The position numbers and the translations under genes are program-made. 64,000 nt of DNA, taken from positions 1,984,001 to 2,048,000 of the forward strand of contig OZ241330.1 of NCBI GenBank assembly GCA_965200045.1. Direction: 5' to 3'. Within the stretch, counting starts at the first letter, position 1. Each line of letters begins with the position of its first letter. This DNA comes from Bin25 sp026709415 (lineage in GTDB: Bacteria; Bacteroidota; Bacteroidia; Flavobacteriales; Flavobacteriaceae). The notes under the pieces are model-generated. The model had not been told where the DNA came from. It did not search any database and was given only the letters and a program-made list of their open reading frames with translations. Below, piece after piece: positions 43,801-53,396 of this stretch.

Positions 43801-45936
43801 ATGGTTAACCTTAAAACCAAATTAGAAAATTTTGGACCAACGGTTCGATATTCTAAAGTCATCGAAGAAATTTTTCATTTAAAAACCATCGATCATTTCA
43901 TCCATTTTTATCCTTTGAGATACATCGATCGAAGTCAAACAAAGCCCATTGCCAACTTAACCTCCAATGATAACGAAGTTCAAATAAGGGGTGTTTTGAA
44001 ATCCATTCGCTATGAAGGTCAACCTCCAAAGCAACGTCTGACGGCTCTATTAGAAGACAGTCATATCAATGCCACAGTTTCAAATCCGTTTGGTTTTAAT
44101 CGAACCAAATTAAAACTCGTGTGGTTTAAAAATATCGATTGGATTTGTAAAGCTTTAAAACCAGATCACCAATACGTGGCTTTTGGGAAATTAAACTGGT
44201 TTCATGATACCCCTTCGATGATTCATCCCACCTTGAGCTTATATTCCCATTACCGTCAAAAAAATGATAAACCAATAACTCCAGTGTATCCCTCATCAGC
44301 TAAGTTTTCTGAAGTTTATTTGACTCAAGAAAAGTGGATTAAGTGTATTGAAGCCGTATTTAATATCCCTACCATTGAAATCACCGAATCACTACCCCAT
44401 TATCTACGCGAAAAGTATGGTTTGATGGCGAAAAAAGAAGCCCTCAAGAATATTCACTTTCCTGCAGACCATCAAGCCCAGGAAAGAGCAAAAGAGCGCT
44501 TGAAATTTGAAGAAACTTTTTTTTTGCAAATGCGAATGAGAACCAACACTCAAGAGAGAAGAGAAAAGAAAAATGGTTTTCTCATCAAAAAAATTGGTTC
44601 ACATTTTAATTCATTTTACAATCATAAACTGGATTTTGAATTGACCAATGCTCAAAAAAGGGTGATTAAAGAAATCCTAGAGGATTTTAGACAAGGGGTT
44701 CAAATGAATAGATTACTTCAAGGCGATGTTGGTTCCGGAAAAACCATCGTCGCTTTGGTCGCCGCATTACTCGCTATTGATTCCCATTATCAAGTGGCTT
44801 TAATCGCTCCTACTGAGATCTTAGCCCAACAACATTTTAAAACCTTTGTTCAGTATTTACCTGATTCTATAAAGAATTATCATTTACTGACTGGTAGTAC
44901 GCCTCCGTCAGAAAGGAATGCTATTTTAAGAGGAATGGTTCATGGATTTTCGCCAATTCTCATTGGAACGCATGCCATACTAGAAGATTGGGTGGCATTT
45001 AAAAACCTAGGACTGGTGGTCATTGATGAACAACATCGTTTTGGCGTTAAACAAAGAGCTAAACTTTGGACAAAAAGTATCGATGAAAAGCGATTACCCC
45101 ATATTTTATTGATGAGTGCCACCCCAATTCCGAGGACACTAGCTCATACATTCTATGGGGACCTCGATTTATCTATATTAAATGAATTGCCCCCTGGAAG
45201 AAAACCAATTCACACCAAGTATTTTAATTCCAATAAAAGAAGTCAAATCAATGAATTTTTAGCCTATCAAATCCAAGAAAAAAGACAGGTATTTGTTGTC
45301 TACCCATTGATTGAAGAATCTGAAAAATTGGATCTTTTACACCTAGAAGAAGGATATCATCAAATGATAAAAACATTTCCATCACCCCAATATCGCGTGA
45401 ACATGATGCATGGTAAAATGAAATCGCTCCAAAAAACGGCCATTATGCAACAATTTAAAGAGGGTGGTATTGATATTTTATTATCCACAACGGTCATTGA
45501 GGTGGGTGTGGATGTTCCTAATGCCACGGTGATGGTGATTGAAAATGCTGAACGATTTGGTCTCTCACAATTACATCAATTAAGAGGAAGAGTGGGACGT
45601 GGGGCATCAAAGAGCTATTGTCTTCTCGTTTCAAATTCGAAACTATCTGAAAATGCTAAAGCGCGAATCAAAATCATGACCCAAACGAACGATGGATTTA
45701 AAATTGCCGAAGAAGATCTTAGACTCAGAGGTGCTGGGGATTTGTTAGGTGTTCGTCAGAGTGGATTAGCCTTATACCGACTCACCGAACCCACTGAAAT
45801 GGAATATATCGATAGGCAAAAGCGGATAGCGGAAGTTATCCTTAAAAATGATCCTTTTTTAACAACAGAAGAAAATGCTCCGATTAAAAAGGAATTACAA
45901 CGCTTGCCCAAACAACAAAGTTTTTGGTCTAAATAA
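43801..45936 (+). CDS. recG: ATP-dependent DNA helicase RecG
   Basis: RecG remodels branched DNA and reverses stalled forks. The 711-residue protein has the N-terminal wedge (OB) domain (FIHFYPLRYIDRSQ and IRGVLKSIRYEGQPPK). Its helicase motifs are GDVGSGKT (Walker A), VIDEQHRFGVKQR (motif II), LLMSATPIPRTLAHTFYGD and QLRGRVGRGASKSY, then the RecG-specific LRLRGAGDLLGVRQSG. The length is normal. It is monocistronic, and the decayed IS5-type element lies downstream. Confidence 0.95.
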   Translation: MVNLKTKLENFGPTVRYSKVIEEIFHLKTIDHFIHFYPLRYIDRSQTKPIANLTSNDNEVQIRGVLKSIRYEGQPPKQRLTALLEDSHINATVSNPFGFNRTKLKLVWFKNIDWICKALKPDHQYVAFGKLNWFHDTPSMIHPTLSLYSHYRQKNDKPITPVYPSSAKFSEVYLTQEKWIKCIEAVFNIPTIEITESLPHYLREKYGLMAKKEALKNIHFPADHQAQERAKERLKFEETFFLQMRMRTNTQERREKKNGFLIKKIGSHFNSFYNHKLDFELTNAQKRVIKEILEDFRQGVQMNRLLQGDVGSGKTIVALVAALLAIDSHYQVALIAPTEILAQQHFKTFVQYLPDSIKNYHLLTGSTPPSERNAILRGMVHGFSPILIGTHAILEDWVAFKNLGLVVIDEQHRFGVKQRAKLWTKSIDEKRLPHILLMSATPIPRTLAHTFYGDLDLSILNELPPGRKPIHTKYFNSNKRSQINEFLAYQIQEKRQVFVVYPLIEESEKLDLLHLEEGYHQMIKTFPSPQYRVNMMHGKMKSLQKTAIMQQFKEGGIDILLSTTVIEVGVDVPNATVMVIENAERFGLSQLHQLRGRVGRGASKSYCLLVSNSKLSENAKARIKIMTQTNDGFKIAEEDLRLRGAGDLLGVRQSGLALYRLTEPTEMEYIDRQKRIAEVILKNDPFLTTEENAPIKKELQRLPKQQSFWSK

Positions 45937-46093
45937 TTTTTTTCCGATGGCCTTTGATGGATTTCAAAGACTTATAGAAAAATCTCTATCCACTTAGATT
46001 TGGGAATGGTGACTGATTGAACACCACTGGATCTAAAATATATATATGGAAATAAATCCATTAGTCTAATCACACATCAGATTAACTGACAAG

Positions 46094-46124
46094 TTCAATT
46101 ATCTAGTGTAACATGACCAACCCC
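46094..46124 (+). repeat. Left terminal inverted repeat of the IS5-type element
   Basis: The sequence ttcaattatctagtgtaaca and the following tgaccaacccc matches the reverse complement of the right end. The matching blocks are ggggttg, gttacactag and most of a final nine bases. Confidence 0.75.
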
Positions 46125-46329
46125 AACCAAATGATTGACTAGAGAAGCTACTAATGCTAATTTGCATTTTAAATTACTTGAGACCTTGGCACTAAAATTT
46201 CGGCTTTCCGCTAGAATAAAGGATTTAGTCAAAAACTTCCTTCTTTTTATTGGACCATTGGTTTTGATCATTTTGTTTTGGTCTATGGTACGCGATAGGC
46301 AACATTTCAAATCTTTTCCATCCAAACCA

Positions 46330-47374
46330 ATGAGCTTTTTGAATCCCCATCAAGGGTGGAGCCGAACAACGACCCAACCGTTTTTCAATCAAGTCCATGA
46401 CATCATCGATTGGCCACCGACCGAGGCTTTATTAGTTGAAAATGACCAATCTAGCAAAAAACAACGAGGCCAAAAAGTTGACCATCCCATGATTTTATTG
46501 AAAATGTAGTTGATTTCGGTCTGGTTTCACCTCTCGGATGTTCGGACCGAAGAATTCATGAAAGACAGCATCCGTTTCACGGCTTTTGGTGGTTGAGACA
46601 TGGAAGATGCGGTTCCCGATCACAGCACGCTGTCTTGTTTTCGTTCGGAGTTGACGGCCAAAAAGCTCGATCAAAAGATCATGGACGAAGTCCATCGACA
46701 GCTCACCGAAAAGGCCGTGATCCTTCAAGGTACGGCCGTCGTGGATGCCAGCATCACCACCAGTCCCTTCACCCCCAAAAGCCAACCCAAGAAAATGGCT
46801 CCAGACCGAAAAGAAGACGAGTGTGAAGAGCCAGAACTCCAAGCTGAAGACCATGACCATGAATAACAAGAAGAAGATTCTCCCAACGCCGACCATGAAG
46901 CCCGTTGGTTCAAAAAAAGGAAAAAGACGTACGATGGGTACCAGCGACACATCGCCACGACCGAAAAAGGCTTGATGTGGGGGGACACACGGTGGCCGCC
47001 AAGGAGCATGACCGTCAAGGTCTCCAGCCTTTGATGGATGGCCTTTCAGTCGAAGAACGAAAACGAGTCTTGGCCGATAAAGAGTACCAATCAAAGGAGA
47101 ATGACCAACTTTTGGAGGCTATGGGTAGTGAGTCTTTGGTGATGGAAAAAGGGGATCGCCACAAGCCCTTAACGAAGCCACCAAAAGAACGAAACAAAGC
47201 CATCAGCAAAGAACGTTGGGTGGTGAAACAGACTTTCGGTGGATTGGATCGCTGGTTTCACGGTCAAGTCACCCACTCAAAGGACTAGAGAAAATCCATC
47301 ACCAACCTGTTTTGGAGTCGATCGCCTACCATTGGAAGAGATCACCAAGTATGATAGCTCTCATGCCAACCTAA
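46330..47374 (+). pseudogene. IS5-type transposase, disrupted
   Basis: Joined across the lesions, the frames read as one DDE transposase: FLNPHQGWSRTTTQPFF, WFHLSDVRTEEFMKDSIRF, VPDHSTLSCFRSELT, VVDASIT, GYQRHIATTEKGL, HTVAAKEHDRQGLQPL, VLADKEYQSKEN, ERWVVKQTFGGLDRWFHG and LEKIHHQPVLESIAYHWKR. In-frame stops are at 46507 (TAG), 46594 (TGA) and 46864 (TAA). Frameshifts lie at the G6 run 46979-46984 and near 47280-47290. All this order and wording fits IS5-family transposases. It is inactive. The long minus-strand frame across it is only a shadow. Confidence 0.85.
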
Positions 47375-47642
47375 AAAGGGAGATGATGGAAAAAGAAGCT
47401 CTCAAAGCCGTATTCGGCTCAAAAATGAGAAAAAAAGGAGCCAAATAGGCCTAAAACAGAGAAATACCTTGGTTTTTTGGAAGAAAGCCACATCGAACGA
47501 GTGGCCCATTGACTGAAAAAGAAAAAATAATTTCCTCGTAGCACACTATTTTTTTGATTTTGCATTATTCAAAGGTCTCATTTTTTGTTTTTAAAACCGT
47601 CACAATGACACCATTACAACTTCCCCGATTGATCGTTTGACC

Positions 47643-47673
47643 GGGGTTGTTATAGTTACACTAGGTAGTTGAA
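47643..47673 (-). repeat. Right terminal inverted repeat of the IS5-type element
   Basis: The sequence ggggttgttatagttacact continuing aggtagttgaa is the partner of 46094-46124. Confidence 0.75.
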
Positions 47674-47759
47674 AATGGCAATCAAATAAATTTCACATTG
47701 TGGGCTTTTAGCATTTTAGTATACCCCCCTTCGTTAAATTTGCTCCATCACCATAGACA

Positions 47760-50156
47760 ATGAAAATTTCGAATAATTGGTTAAAAAAATTTATAGTAAC
47801 TGAATTAAAACCCAATCAAATCAGTGAGTTCTTAACCGATTTGGGACTGGAAGTAGAAGTTGTCAGTTGCTATGTTGCCAATGAAGTTTCTTCCAACGGG
47901 ATTGTTGTCGGCAGGGTGTTCGAATGTATTCCTATTGATGAGAGTAAAAAATTGACACTTTGCAAAGTGGAAATAGGAAATTCTAACGTTTTAGATATTA
48001 TTTGTGGAGCTCCCAATATTAAACCAAACATCCATGTGCCAATCGCACTTCCAAAATCTAAAATACATTCACTAAATGGTGGTATCATCGAAATCAAAGA
48101 GCGAAAAATTCTAAATATCTTAAGTCAAGCAGTTATATGCTCTTCAGCAGAATTGGGATTAGATTCGGACCATTCAGGAATTATGATTTTAGATGACCAA
48201 TTACAAATTGGTTCGGTATTCCAACCGCCTAATCCTCTGCATACAGATGAAGTATATGATATTGGTCTTACCCCCAATAGAGCAGATGCTATGAGTCATT
48301 TTGGTGTTGCTAGAGATTTAATGGCTACTTTAAAAGCAAAAGCCATAAAACACCATTTTTTTAGGCCCGTAGAACCCCATCTTGAATCGATTCAATCGAA
48401 TAAAACCATTCCAGTTCAAATTATGGATACTCATAAGTGTCCAAAATATTTCGGTATCACTATTTCTGATATTACGGTTACAGATTCTCCCATATGGCTT
48501 CAAAATCTTCTAAAATCGATTGGCATTAATCCCAAAAACAATGTCGTTGACGCTACCAATTACATATTGCACCACTTAGGGCAACCATTGCACGCTTTTG
48601 ACGCTGATAAAATCGATCGACAAATTATAGTTAAAACTTGCTCACCAGGAACTGCATTTGAAACGTTAGATGGCATGGTGAGGATCTTAGATTCAGATGA
48701 TTTGATGATTTGCGATCAAACTAAACCACTCTGTATCGCAGGCGTCATGGGAGGCGATTATTCTAGTGTCACTCAAAAGACTACTTCGGTATTTATCGAA
48801 AGTGCATACTTTGACCCCATCAGTATTCGTAAAACTGCCAAGCGTCATGGTCTCAACACAGATGCTTCATTTCGATTTGAAAGGGGGGTTGATCCAGAAA
48901 TAGGCATCCTGGCTTTAAAACAAGCTGCTTCCTTGATTTTAGATTTAGCAGGTGGAGAATTATCGAGTGAAATACAACGCTTTGAGTCTCCTCTTGTCCC
49001 ACCTATTATCATCGATTTCAATGTGTGTAAAATGAATGATTTAGTTGGTAAAAACATTTCAGAGGTATGTGTTGAAAGTATCCTTGGTTCTCTTGATTTT
49101 AAAATATGCCACAAGCAATCCAACGTTTGGAAAATCCAAATCCCATCGTATCGAGTGGACGTCACTCGAGAAATTGATGTTATTGAAGAAGTATTTCGCG
49201 TTTTTGGGATCAATAAAGTGGACGCAACACCTATTGAAGAAATAGGACATATTTTATCCTATGCTTCAGTATCAAATCAAGAGGTCAATCACCGAGTTTC
49301 AGAGTTTTTATGCCATCATGGCTTTTTTGAAATTTATACCAATAGCTTGGTTTCTCCATCGGATATAAAAACTATTCCTGAAGCCGTTGAAGTCCTCAAT
49401 TCCATTAGTGAAGACTATTCTTTTTTAAGGCAGAGTTTTTTGCCTAGTATGCTCCATACACTTCAATATAATATCCATAGAGGAAATAAAGATTTGAAGT
49501 TTTTTGAATTCGGTAGTACTTATCATACTGATGGGAAAAATCCCTTCGAATCAAGACGCTTGTCATTAGCTATTACAGGCAACGCGTTAAATAAAACATG
49601 GGTTTTAAACAACACACCATCACCATTTTTCTATTTAAAAGGTATTTTGAATGATCTTTTCGATCGACTAGCCATCAACATCAAAACAAAGGCTCCATCG
49701 AAAAACAAAGTTTGTCATCCCCATATTGACATTCTTAACAACCAGCAAAATATTGGCTTTTATGGATTGATTCCATCCCATCAATTAGGTACAGCCGTTG
49801 CCTATGCCGAATTAGATTGGGACATCGTTTCCAAAATAGCATATCAAAAGGATGTACGTTTTCAATCGGTATCCAAATACCCTACTTCCACAAGAGACTT
49901 TTCATTACTATTAGATAAGTCAGTTTCTTATCAATCGATAGAAGACTTAGCTTACAAGACAGCAGAAGATATTTTAAAAAAGGTGAAACTATTCGATGTC
50001 TACGATGGAGAAAATTTACCTAAAAACAAAATTTCTTACGGCGTTTCTTTTATGTTTCAGAATAACAAAAGAACACTAACCGATGCTGAAATCAATCAAA
50101 ACATGGACCGTCTCCAAAAGGCTTTTGAACAAAAGTTAGGTGTCATTTTAAGATAA
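47760..50156 (+). CDS. pheT: Phenylalanyl-tRNA synthetase beta subunit
   Basis: PheT forms the alpha2-beta2 synthetase that charges tRNA-Phe. The 798-residue protein starts MKISNNWLKKFI and has the EMAP-like tRNA-binding domain at about 40-150 (LTLCKVEIGNSNVLDIICGAPNIK). The B3/4 domain has GLTPNRADAMSHFGVARDL, B5 follows in the middle (IPSYRVDVTREIDVIEEV), and the FDX-ACB anticodon-binding domain ends the protein (VSKYPTSTRDFSLLLDK). Its length is normal. pheS is not in the window, so the two subunits are not adjacent. It starts about 87 nt after the IS element end, so its promoter region may have been altered by the insertion. Confidence 0.95.
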   Translation: MKISNNWLKKFIVTELKPNQISEFLTDLGLEVEVVSCYVANEVSSNGIVVGRVFECIPIDESKKLTLCKVEIGNSNVLDIICGAPNIKPNIHVPIALPKSKIHSLNGGIIEIKERKILNILSQAVICSSAELGLDSDHSGIMILDDQLQIGSVFQPPNPLHTDEVYDIGLTPNRADAMSHFGVARDLMATLKAKAIKHHFFRPVEPHLESIQSNKTIPVQIMDTHKCPKYFGITISDITVTDSPIWLQNLLKSIGINPKNNVVDATNYILHHLGQPLHAFDADKIDRQIIVKTCSPGTAFETLDGMVRILDSDDLMICDQTKPLCIAGVMGGDYSSVTQKTTSVFIESAYFDPISIRKTAKRHGLNTDASFRFERGVDPEIGILALKQAASLILDLAGGELSSEIQRFESPLVPPIIIDFNVCKMNDLVGKNISEVCVESILGSLDFKICHKQSNVWKIQIPSYRVDVTREIDVIEEVFRVFGINKVDATPIEEIGHILSYASVSNQEVNHRVSEFLCHHGFFEIYTNSLVSPSDIKTIPEAVEVLNSISEDYSFLRQSFLPSMLHTLQYNIHRGNKDLKFFEFGSTYHTDGKNPFESRRLSLAITGNALNKTWVLNNTPSPFFYLKGILNDLFDRLAINIKTKAPSKNKVCHPHIDILNNQQNIGFYGLIPSHQLGTAVAYAELDWDIVSKIAYQKDVRFQSVSKYPTSTRDFSLLLDKSVSYQSIEDLAYKTAEDILKKVKLFDVYDGENLPKNKISYGVSFMFQNNKRTLTDAEINQNMDRLQKAFEQKLGVILR

Positions 50157-50240
50157 TGCTCTAGTTATCTATTAGTCATTTTACGATTACAATCGGTCAT
50201 AGAATCGACTAAATGGGTCATAATTATTATTTTTATAATA

Positions 50241-51419
50241 ATGAGTCAAGAAAGAACAGAACTAACTGACGTTTCAGATAGAGGCAGTTCCCCTTACTTT
50301 CATGGAAGAGAAAACGAATTAAATATCTTCAACACTATTTTAAATGCTTCAATTGAAGAAAAAAAGGGGACCAATTTGATCATTCAAGGTTCGCCTGGTT
50401 CTGGAAAAACGGCTTTAATTCATCAATGTGGAGGCATTGCAAGTCAAAAGGGTTGGGATGTTTTTAAGATCAAAGCGGATGCCCTTTGGGATATGAAAGA
50501 GTTTAGAGAATCCTTGAAAAAAGAAAATTTATTGCAATTCAAAGATGTGACACTCAAAGGAGAATTTAAAGGCATTGGTGCAAGTACTAACGTGTACTGG
50601 CGAAAAAAGTCTATTTTAAAAATAATAACGAGTTTAAAGAAACCCACATTATTGATGCTAGACGAAGCTCAACATTTGGGACATCAACTAGCACCGCCTA
50701 CCAAAGAAGCAGAACGAGTGGTCACCAAAGTATTAGATACCATTCAAAATACATCGCTGAAATCTCCCGTTGTGCTTCTTTCAGCAGGACTTGGAACCAC
50801 CATGGATATATTTCAGCGTTTCGGTATTTCGAGAACTAGGGTAAATGCTCTCATTGAATTAGGACCTTTAGATCACCCATCTGAAAGGAATATCATTAGT
50901 GATTGGTTAATAAAACACGCCAAAGCTAAAGGCCCTATTAACCCTTGGATTGATGCCATTACCAAAGAGACTTACGGGTGGGCACAACACATCATTTCTT
51001 ATGTCAGTCCTGCCGTTACTCAATTACAAAAACATAATGGGAAAGTAACCGATGATGGGTTCAAAAACATGTTGCATCAAGGAAGAAAAAATAAGGATAA
51101 CGACTATGAAAGAAGGATTATTGGGTTGTTTTCCAAAGAGCTCACATTACTGTCTGATTTACTCTGCAATACACTAGAAAGTAAAAGCATATCTTACGAA
51201 GATATCATTAAAACCTTAGAAAAAGGTTTTGATCAAGAGAAGTCTAAAGAACTATTTCACCTTATTTTGGAACGTGGCGTACTCAATGAGAAAAGAGGTT
51301 ATTTTAACACCCCGATTCCTTCGATGAGAAAGTGGTTAATATCGCATTTTTCAACCAAAAAAAATGAAATCATTGAATCTCTGTATCATGGATACAACAA
51401 AACCACAGAAAAGAATTGA
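50241..51419 (+). CDS. AAA+ ATPase (ORC1/Cdc6-like), copy 2
   Basis: This is the 392-residue paralogue of the ATPase at 448-1632. It has YFHGRE at 19-24, Walker A GSPGSGKT at 50-57, Walker B LLMLDEAQ at 137-144, a sensor-like AGLGTT and the shared tail TPIPSMRKW. The C-terminal quarter looks like a winged helix. Both copies lie close to IS remnants (IS630 next to copy 1, IS5 about 2.6 kb from copy 2, with pheT in between). Function is unknown; DNA binding is inferred from the architecture. It probably forms its own transcript after pheT. Confidence 0.7.
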   Translation: MSQERTELTDVSDRGSSPYFHGRENELNIFNTILNASIEEKKGTNLIIQGSPGSGKTALIHQCGGIASQKGWDVFKIKADALWDMKEFRESLKKENLLQFKDVTLKGEFKGIGASTNVYWRKKSILKIITSLKKPTLLMLDEAQHLGHQLAPPTKEAERVVTKVLDTIQNTSLKSPVVLLSAGLGTTMDIFQRFGISRTRVNALIELGPLDHPSERNIISDWLIKHAKAKGPINPWIDAITKETYGWAQHIISYVSPAVTQLQKHNGKVTDDGFKNMLHQGRKNKDNDYERRIIGLFSKELTLLSDLLCNTLESKSISYEDIIKTLEKGFDQEKSKELFHLILERGVLNEKRGYFNTPIPSMRKWLISHFSTKKNEIIESLYHGYNKTTEKN

Positions 51420-51540
51420 TTTTGGAAAAATGGATGTTTACAAGTCCCACGATCTAGTACAATATCCATCGGTTTATAAATCTCAGTATTAGAGAGCATG
51501 TTGAATCATAGGCTTACTTTCGTTCTATTAAACATCTGTT

Positions 51541-51759
51541 TTGGAAAAACACTATAAAACGGTCTATTCTGGTTCCGCTATTCTTTGCTTACGCATTGGT
51601 GAGGCCTTAGAAGAAAAAGGAATCAAACCTATTGTCAAAGACACGGCTGAATCAGCTCGACTGGCGGGATTTGGAGCCATACCAAACTATCAAATCATTC
51701 AAGTTCGAAAAGATCAAGAGATTCAAGCGATACAGATCATCCAAGCATTGAATTTGTGA
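51541..51759 (+). CDS. DUF2007 small signal-transducing-type protein
   Basis: The 72-residue protein, started by TTG, matches DUF2007: VYSGSAILCLRIGEALEEKGI, then VKDTAESARLAGFGAIPNYQ and VRKDQEIQAIQII. This compact ferredoxin-like fold is common in Bacteroidota and sometimes annotated as a putative signal-transducing protein, but its role is not established. It is 41 nt upstream of the symporter gene and probably shares its transcript. Confidence 0.8.
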   Translation: MEKHYKTVYSGSAILCLRIGEALEEKGIKPIVKDTAESARLAGFGAIPNYQIIQVRKDQEIQAIQIIQALNL

Positions 51760-51800
51760 TGCCATTGAATTTTTCTATATTGTAATTCAATTTTGATTAC

Positions 51801-53396
51801 ATGCAATTCATTGTTTTTCTAGCGTTCACGCTACTCGTAGGGATTGTCGCATATTGGTCTACGAGGAAAGTCAATGAATCGACTCAAGATGGATTCTTTT
51901 TAGGTGGTCGAAGCTTAACTGCTGTTGTCATTGCTGGATCGCTCTTATTAACCAACCTTTCTACAGAACAACTGGTTGGATTAAATGGTTCTTCATTTAA
52001 AGAAGGCATACTTGTCATGGCATGGGAGGTCCTAGCCGCTCTTGCCATGATCGTAACGGCTTTGTTTTTACTACCCCGATATCTTAAAGGGGGGCTAACT
52101 ACGGTTCCTCAGTTTTTACAACGTCGATACGACACAATGACCAAAACCTTTACATCCGTATTATTTCTCAGTGGCTACATGATTATTCTACTGCCAACCG
52201 TATTATACTCGGGGGCATTGGCATTAATTGGAATGTTTGACTTAACCACTATCTTAGGACTATCTTTTGGTGAAACTTTGGTTTTAACCATTGTTTCGAT
52301 TGGTGTTGTCGGATCTATTTATGCCATTTTTGGAGGATTGAAAGCTGTCGCTGTTTCAGATACCGTCAATGCCATAGGATTACTGATTGGCGGGTTGATG
52401 ATCCCCGTTTTTGGTCTTTTATTGGTCGGTGACGGGAATTTATTTCATGGAATAGAATCGCTCTACACGAGCCATCCTGAAAAATTTAAATCCATCGGAA
52501 ACAACCAATCATCGATCCCTTTTGGTACGCTGTTTACTGGCATGATGTTGGTTCAATTATTTTATTGGGGAACCAATCAAGCCATTATTCAACGCGCTCT
52601 GGCCGCTAAAAACTTAAAAGAAGGGCAAAAAGGCTTGCTACTGGCCGCTGTTGTTAAAATATTGGGACCATTGATTGTGGTGTTACCCGGAATTATAGCT
52701 TTTTATCTATTTGGGGATCAATTATCGGTTGATAACCAAGACCAATCGTATGGTTTACTGGTCAATAGAGTATTGCCTCCGGTATTACTAGGCTTTTTTG
52801 CTGCCGTTCTTTTTGGCGCTATATTAAGTTCATTCAATTCAGCTTTAAATAGTTCCATCACCCTTTTTGGGTTGGATGTATACAAACAATACTTTAATAA
52901 ACAAGCCGATGAAAAAAAGGTGGTTCGTCATGGGAAGGGCTTTGGAGTCCTATTGGCTATTTTTTCAATGGTCATTGCCCCAACAATTGCTAATGCACCC
53001 GAAGGTTTGTTTAGTTATTTGCAAGAAGTCAATGGCTGTTATTCGATTCCCATTCTAACCATTATTGTGATGGGCTATTTGACCAAATATATCCCGGCCA
53101 TCGCCGCAAAATTCAGTATCATAGCCGGCGTTGTATTATACTCTTTCAGTCAGTTTTTTCTTAAAGGATGGGTTGAATCAAATGGTGGAGATTACCCCCA
53201 TTATCTCCACATCATGGCCATTATTTTCTTATTTAATTGTGGGGTTATGTTTTTAATAGGAGCCCTTAAACCAAGAACAACTCCATACAAACAAGCCTAT
53301 ACTAAACAAGTCGACATCACTCCTTGGAAGCATGCCAAAATAGGTGGTATTGGTATATTGCTGGTGGTATTAAGCATCTATATTTTATTAGCTTAA
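51801..53396 (+). CDS. Sodium:solute symporter (SSS/SLC5 family)
   Basis: The 531-residue inner-membrane carrier has about 13-14 hydrophobic helices. Family motifs are TQDGFFLGGRSLTAVVIAGSL (helix 1 region), LSTEQLVGLNG, GGLKAVAVSDTVNAIGLLIGG and ILSSFNSALNSSITLFGLDVYK. The family imports sugars, myo-inositol, amino acids or sialic acid with sodium; the substrate cannot be read from the sequence. The GH43-like hydrolase 3 kb away makes a sugar plausible but not shown. Its end overlaps the ABC-F gene by 9 nt, tail to tail. Confidence 0.9.
   Translation: MQFIVFLAFTLLVGIVAYWSTRKVNESTQDGFFLGGRSLTAVVIAGSLLLTNLSTEQLVGLNGSSFKEGILVMAWEVLAALAMIVTALFLLPRYLKGGLTTVPQFLQRRYDTMTKTFTSVLFLSGYMIILLPTVLYSGALALIGMFDLTTILGLSFGETLVLTIVSIGVVGSIYAIFGGLKAVAVSDTVNAIGLLIGGLMIPVFGLLLVGDGNLFHGIESLYTSHPEKFKSIGNNQSSIPFGTLFTGMMLVQLFYWGTNQAIIQRALAAKNLKEGQKGLLLAAVVKILGPLIVVLPGIIAFYLFGDQLSVDNQDQSYGLLVNRVLPPVLLGFFAAVLFGAILSSFNSALNSSITLFGLDVYKQYFNKQADEKKVVRHGKGFGVLLAIFSMVIAPTIANAPEGLFSYLQEVNGCYSIPILTIIVMGYLTKYIPAIAAKFSIIAGVVLYSFSQFFLKGWVESNGGDYPHYLHIMAIIFLFNCGVMFLIGALKPRTTPYKQAYTKQVDITPWKHAKIGGIGILLVVLSIYILLA

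Larger units (their letters stand above)
46094..47673 (+). mobile_element. Decayed IS5-type insertion sequence
   Basis: Imperfect 31-bp terminal inverted repeats (46094-46124 and 47643-47673) bound an element of about 1.58 kb whose single transposase gene is broken by three in-frame stops and two frameshifts. The transposase part is visibly richer in G and C than the flanking recG and pheT, a sign of foreign origin. It can no longer move by itself. Confidence 0.8.

Noticed and set aside
46495..47094. Long minus-strand frame across the IS5-type element
   Set aside because: It is a shadow of the transposase, which reads on the plus strand with recognisable motifs across its lesions.
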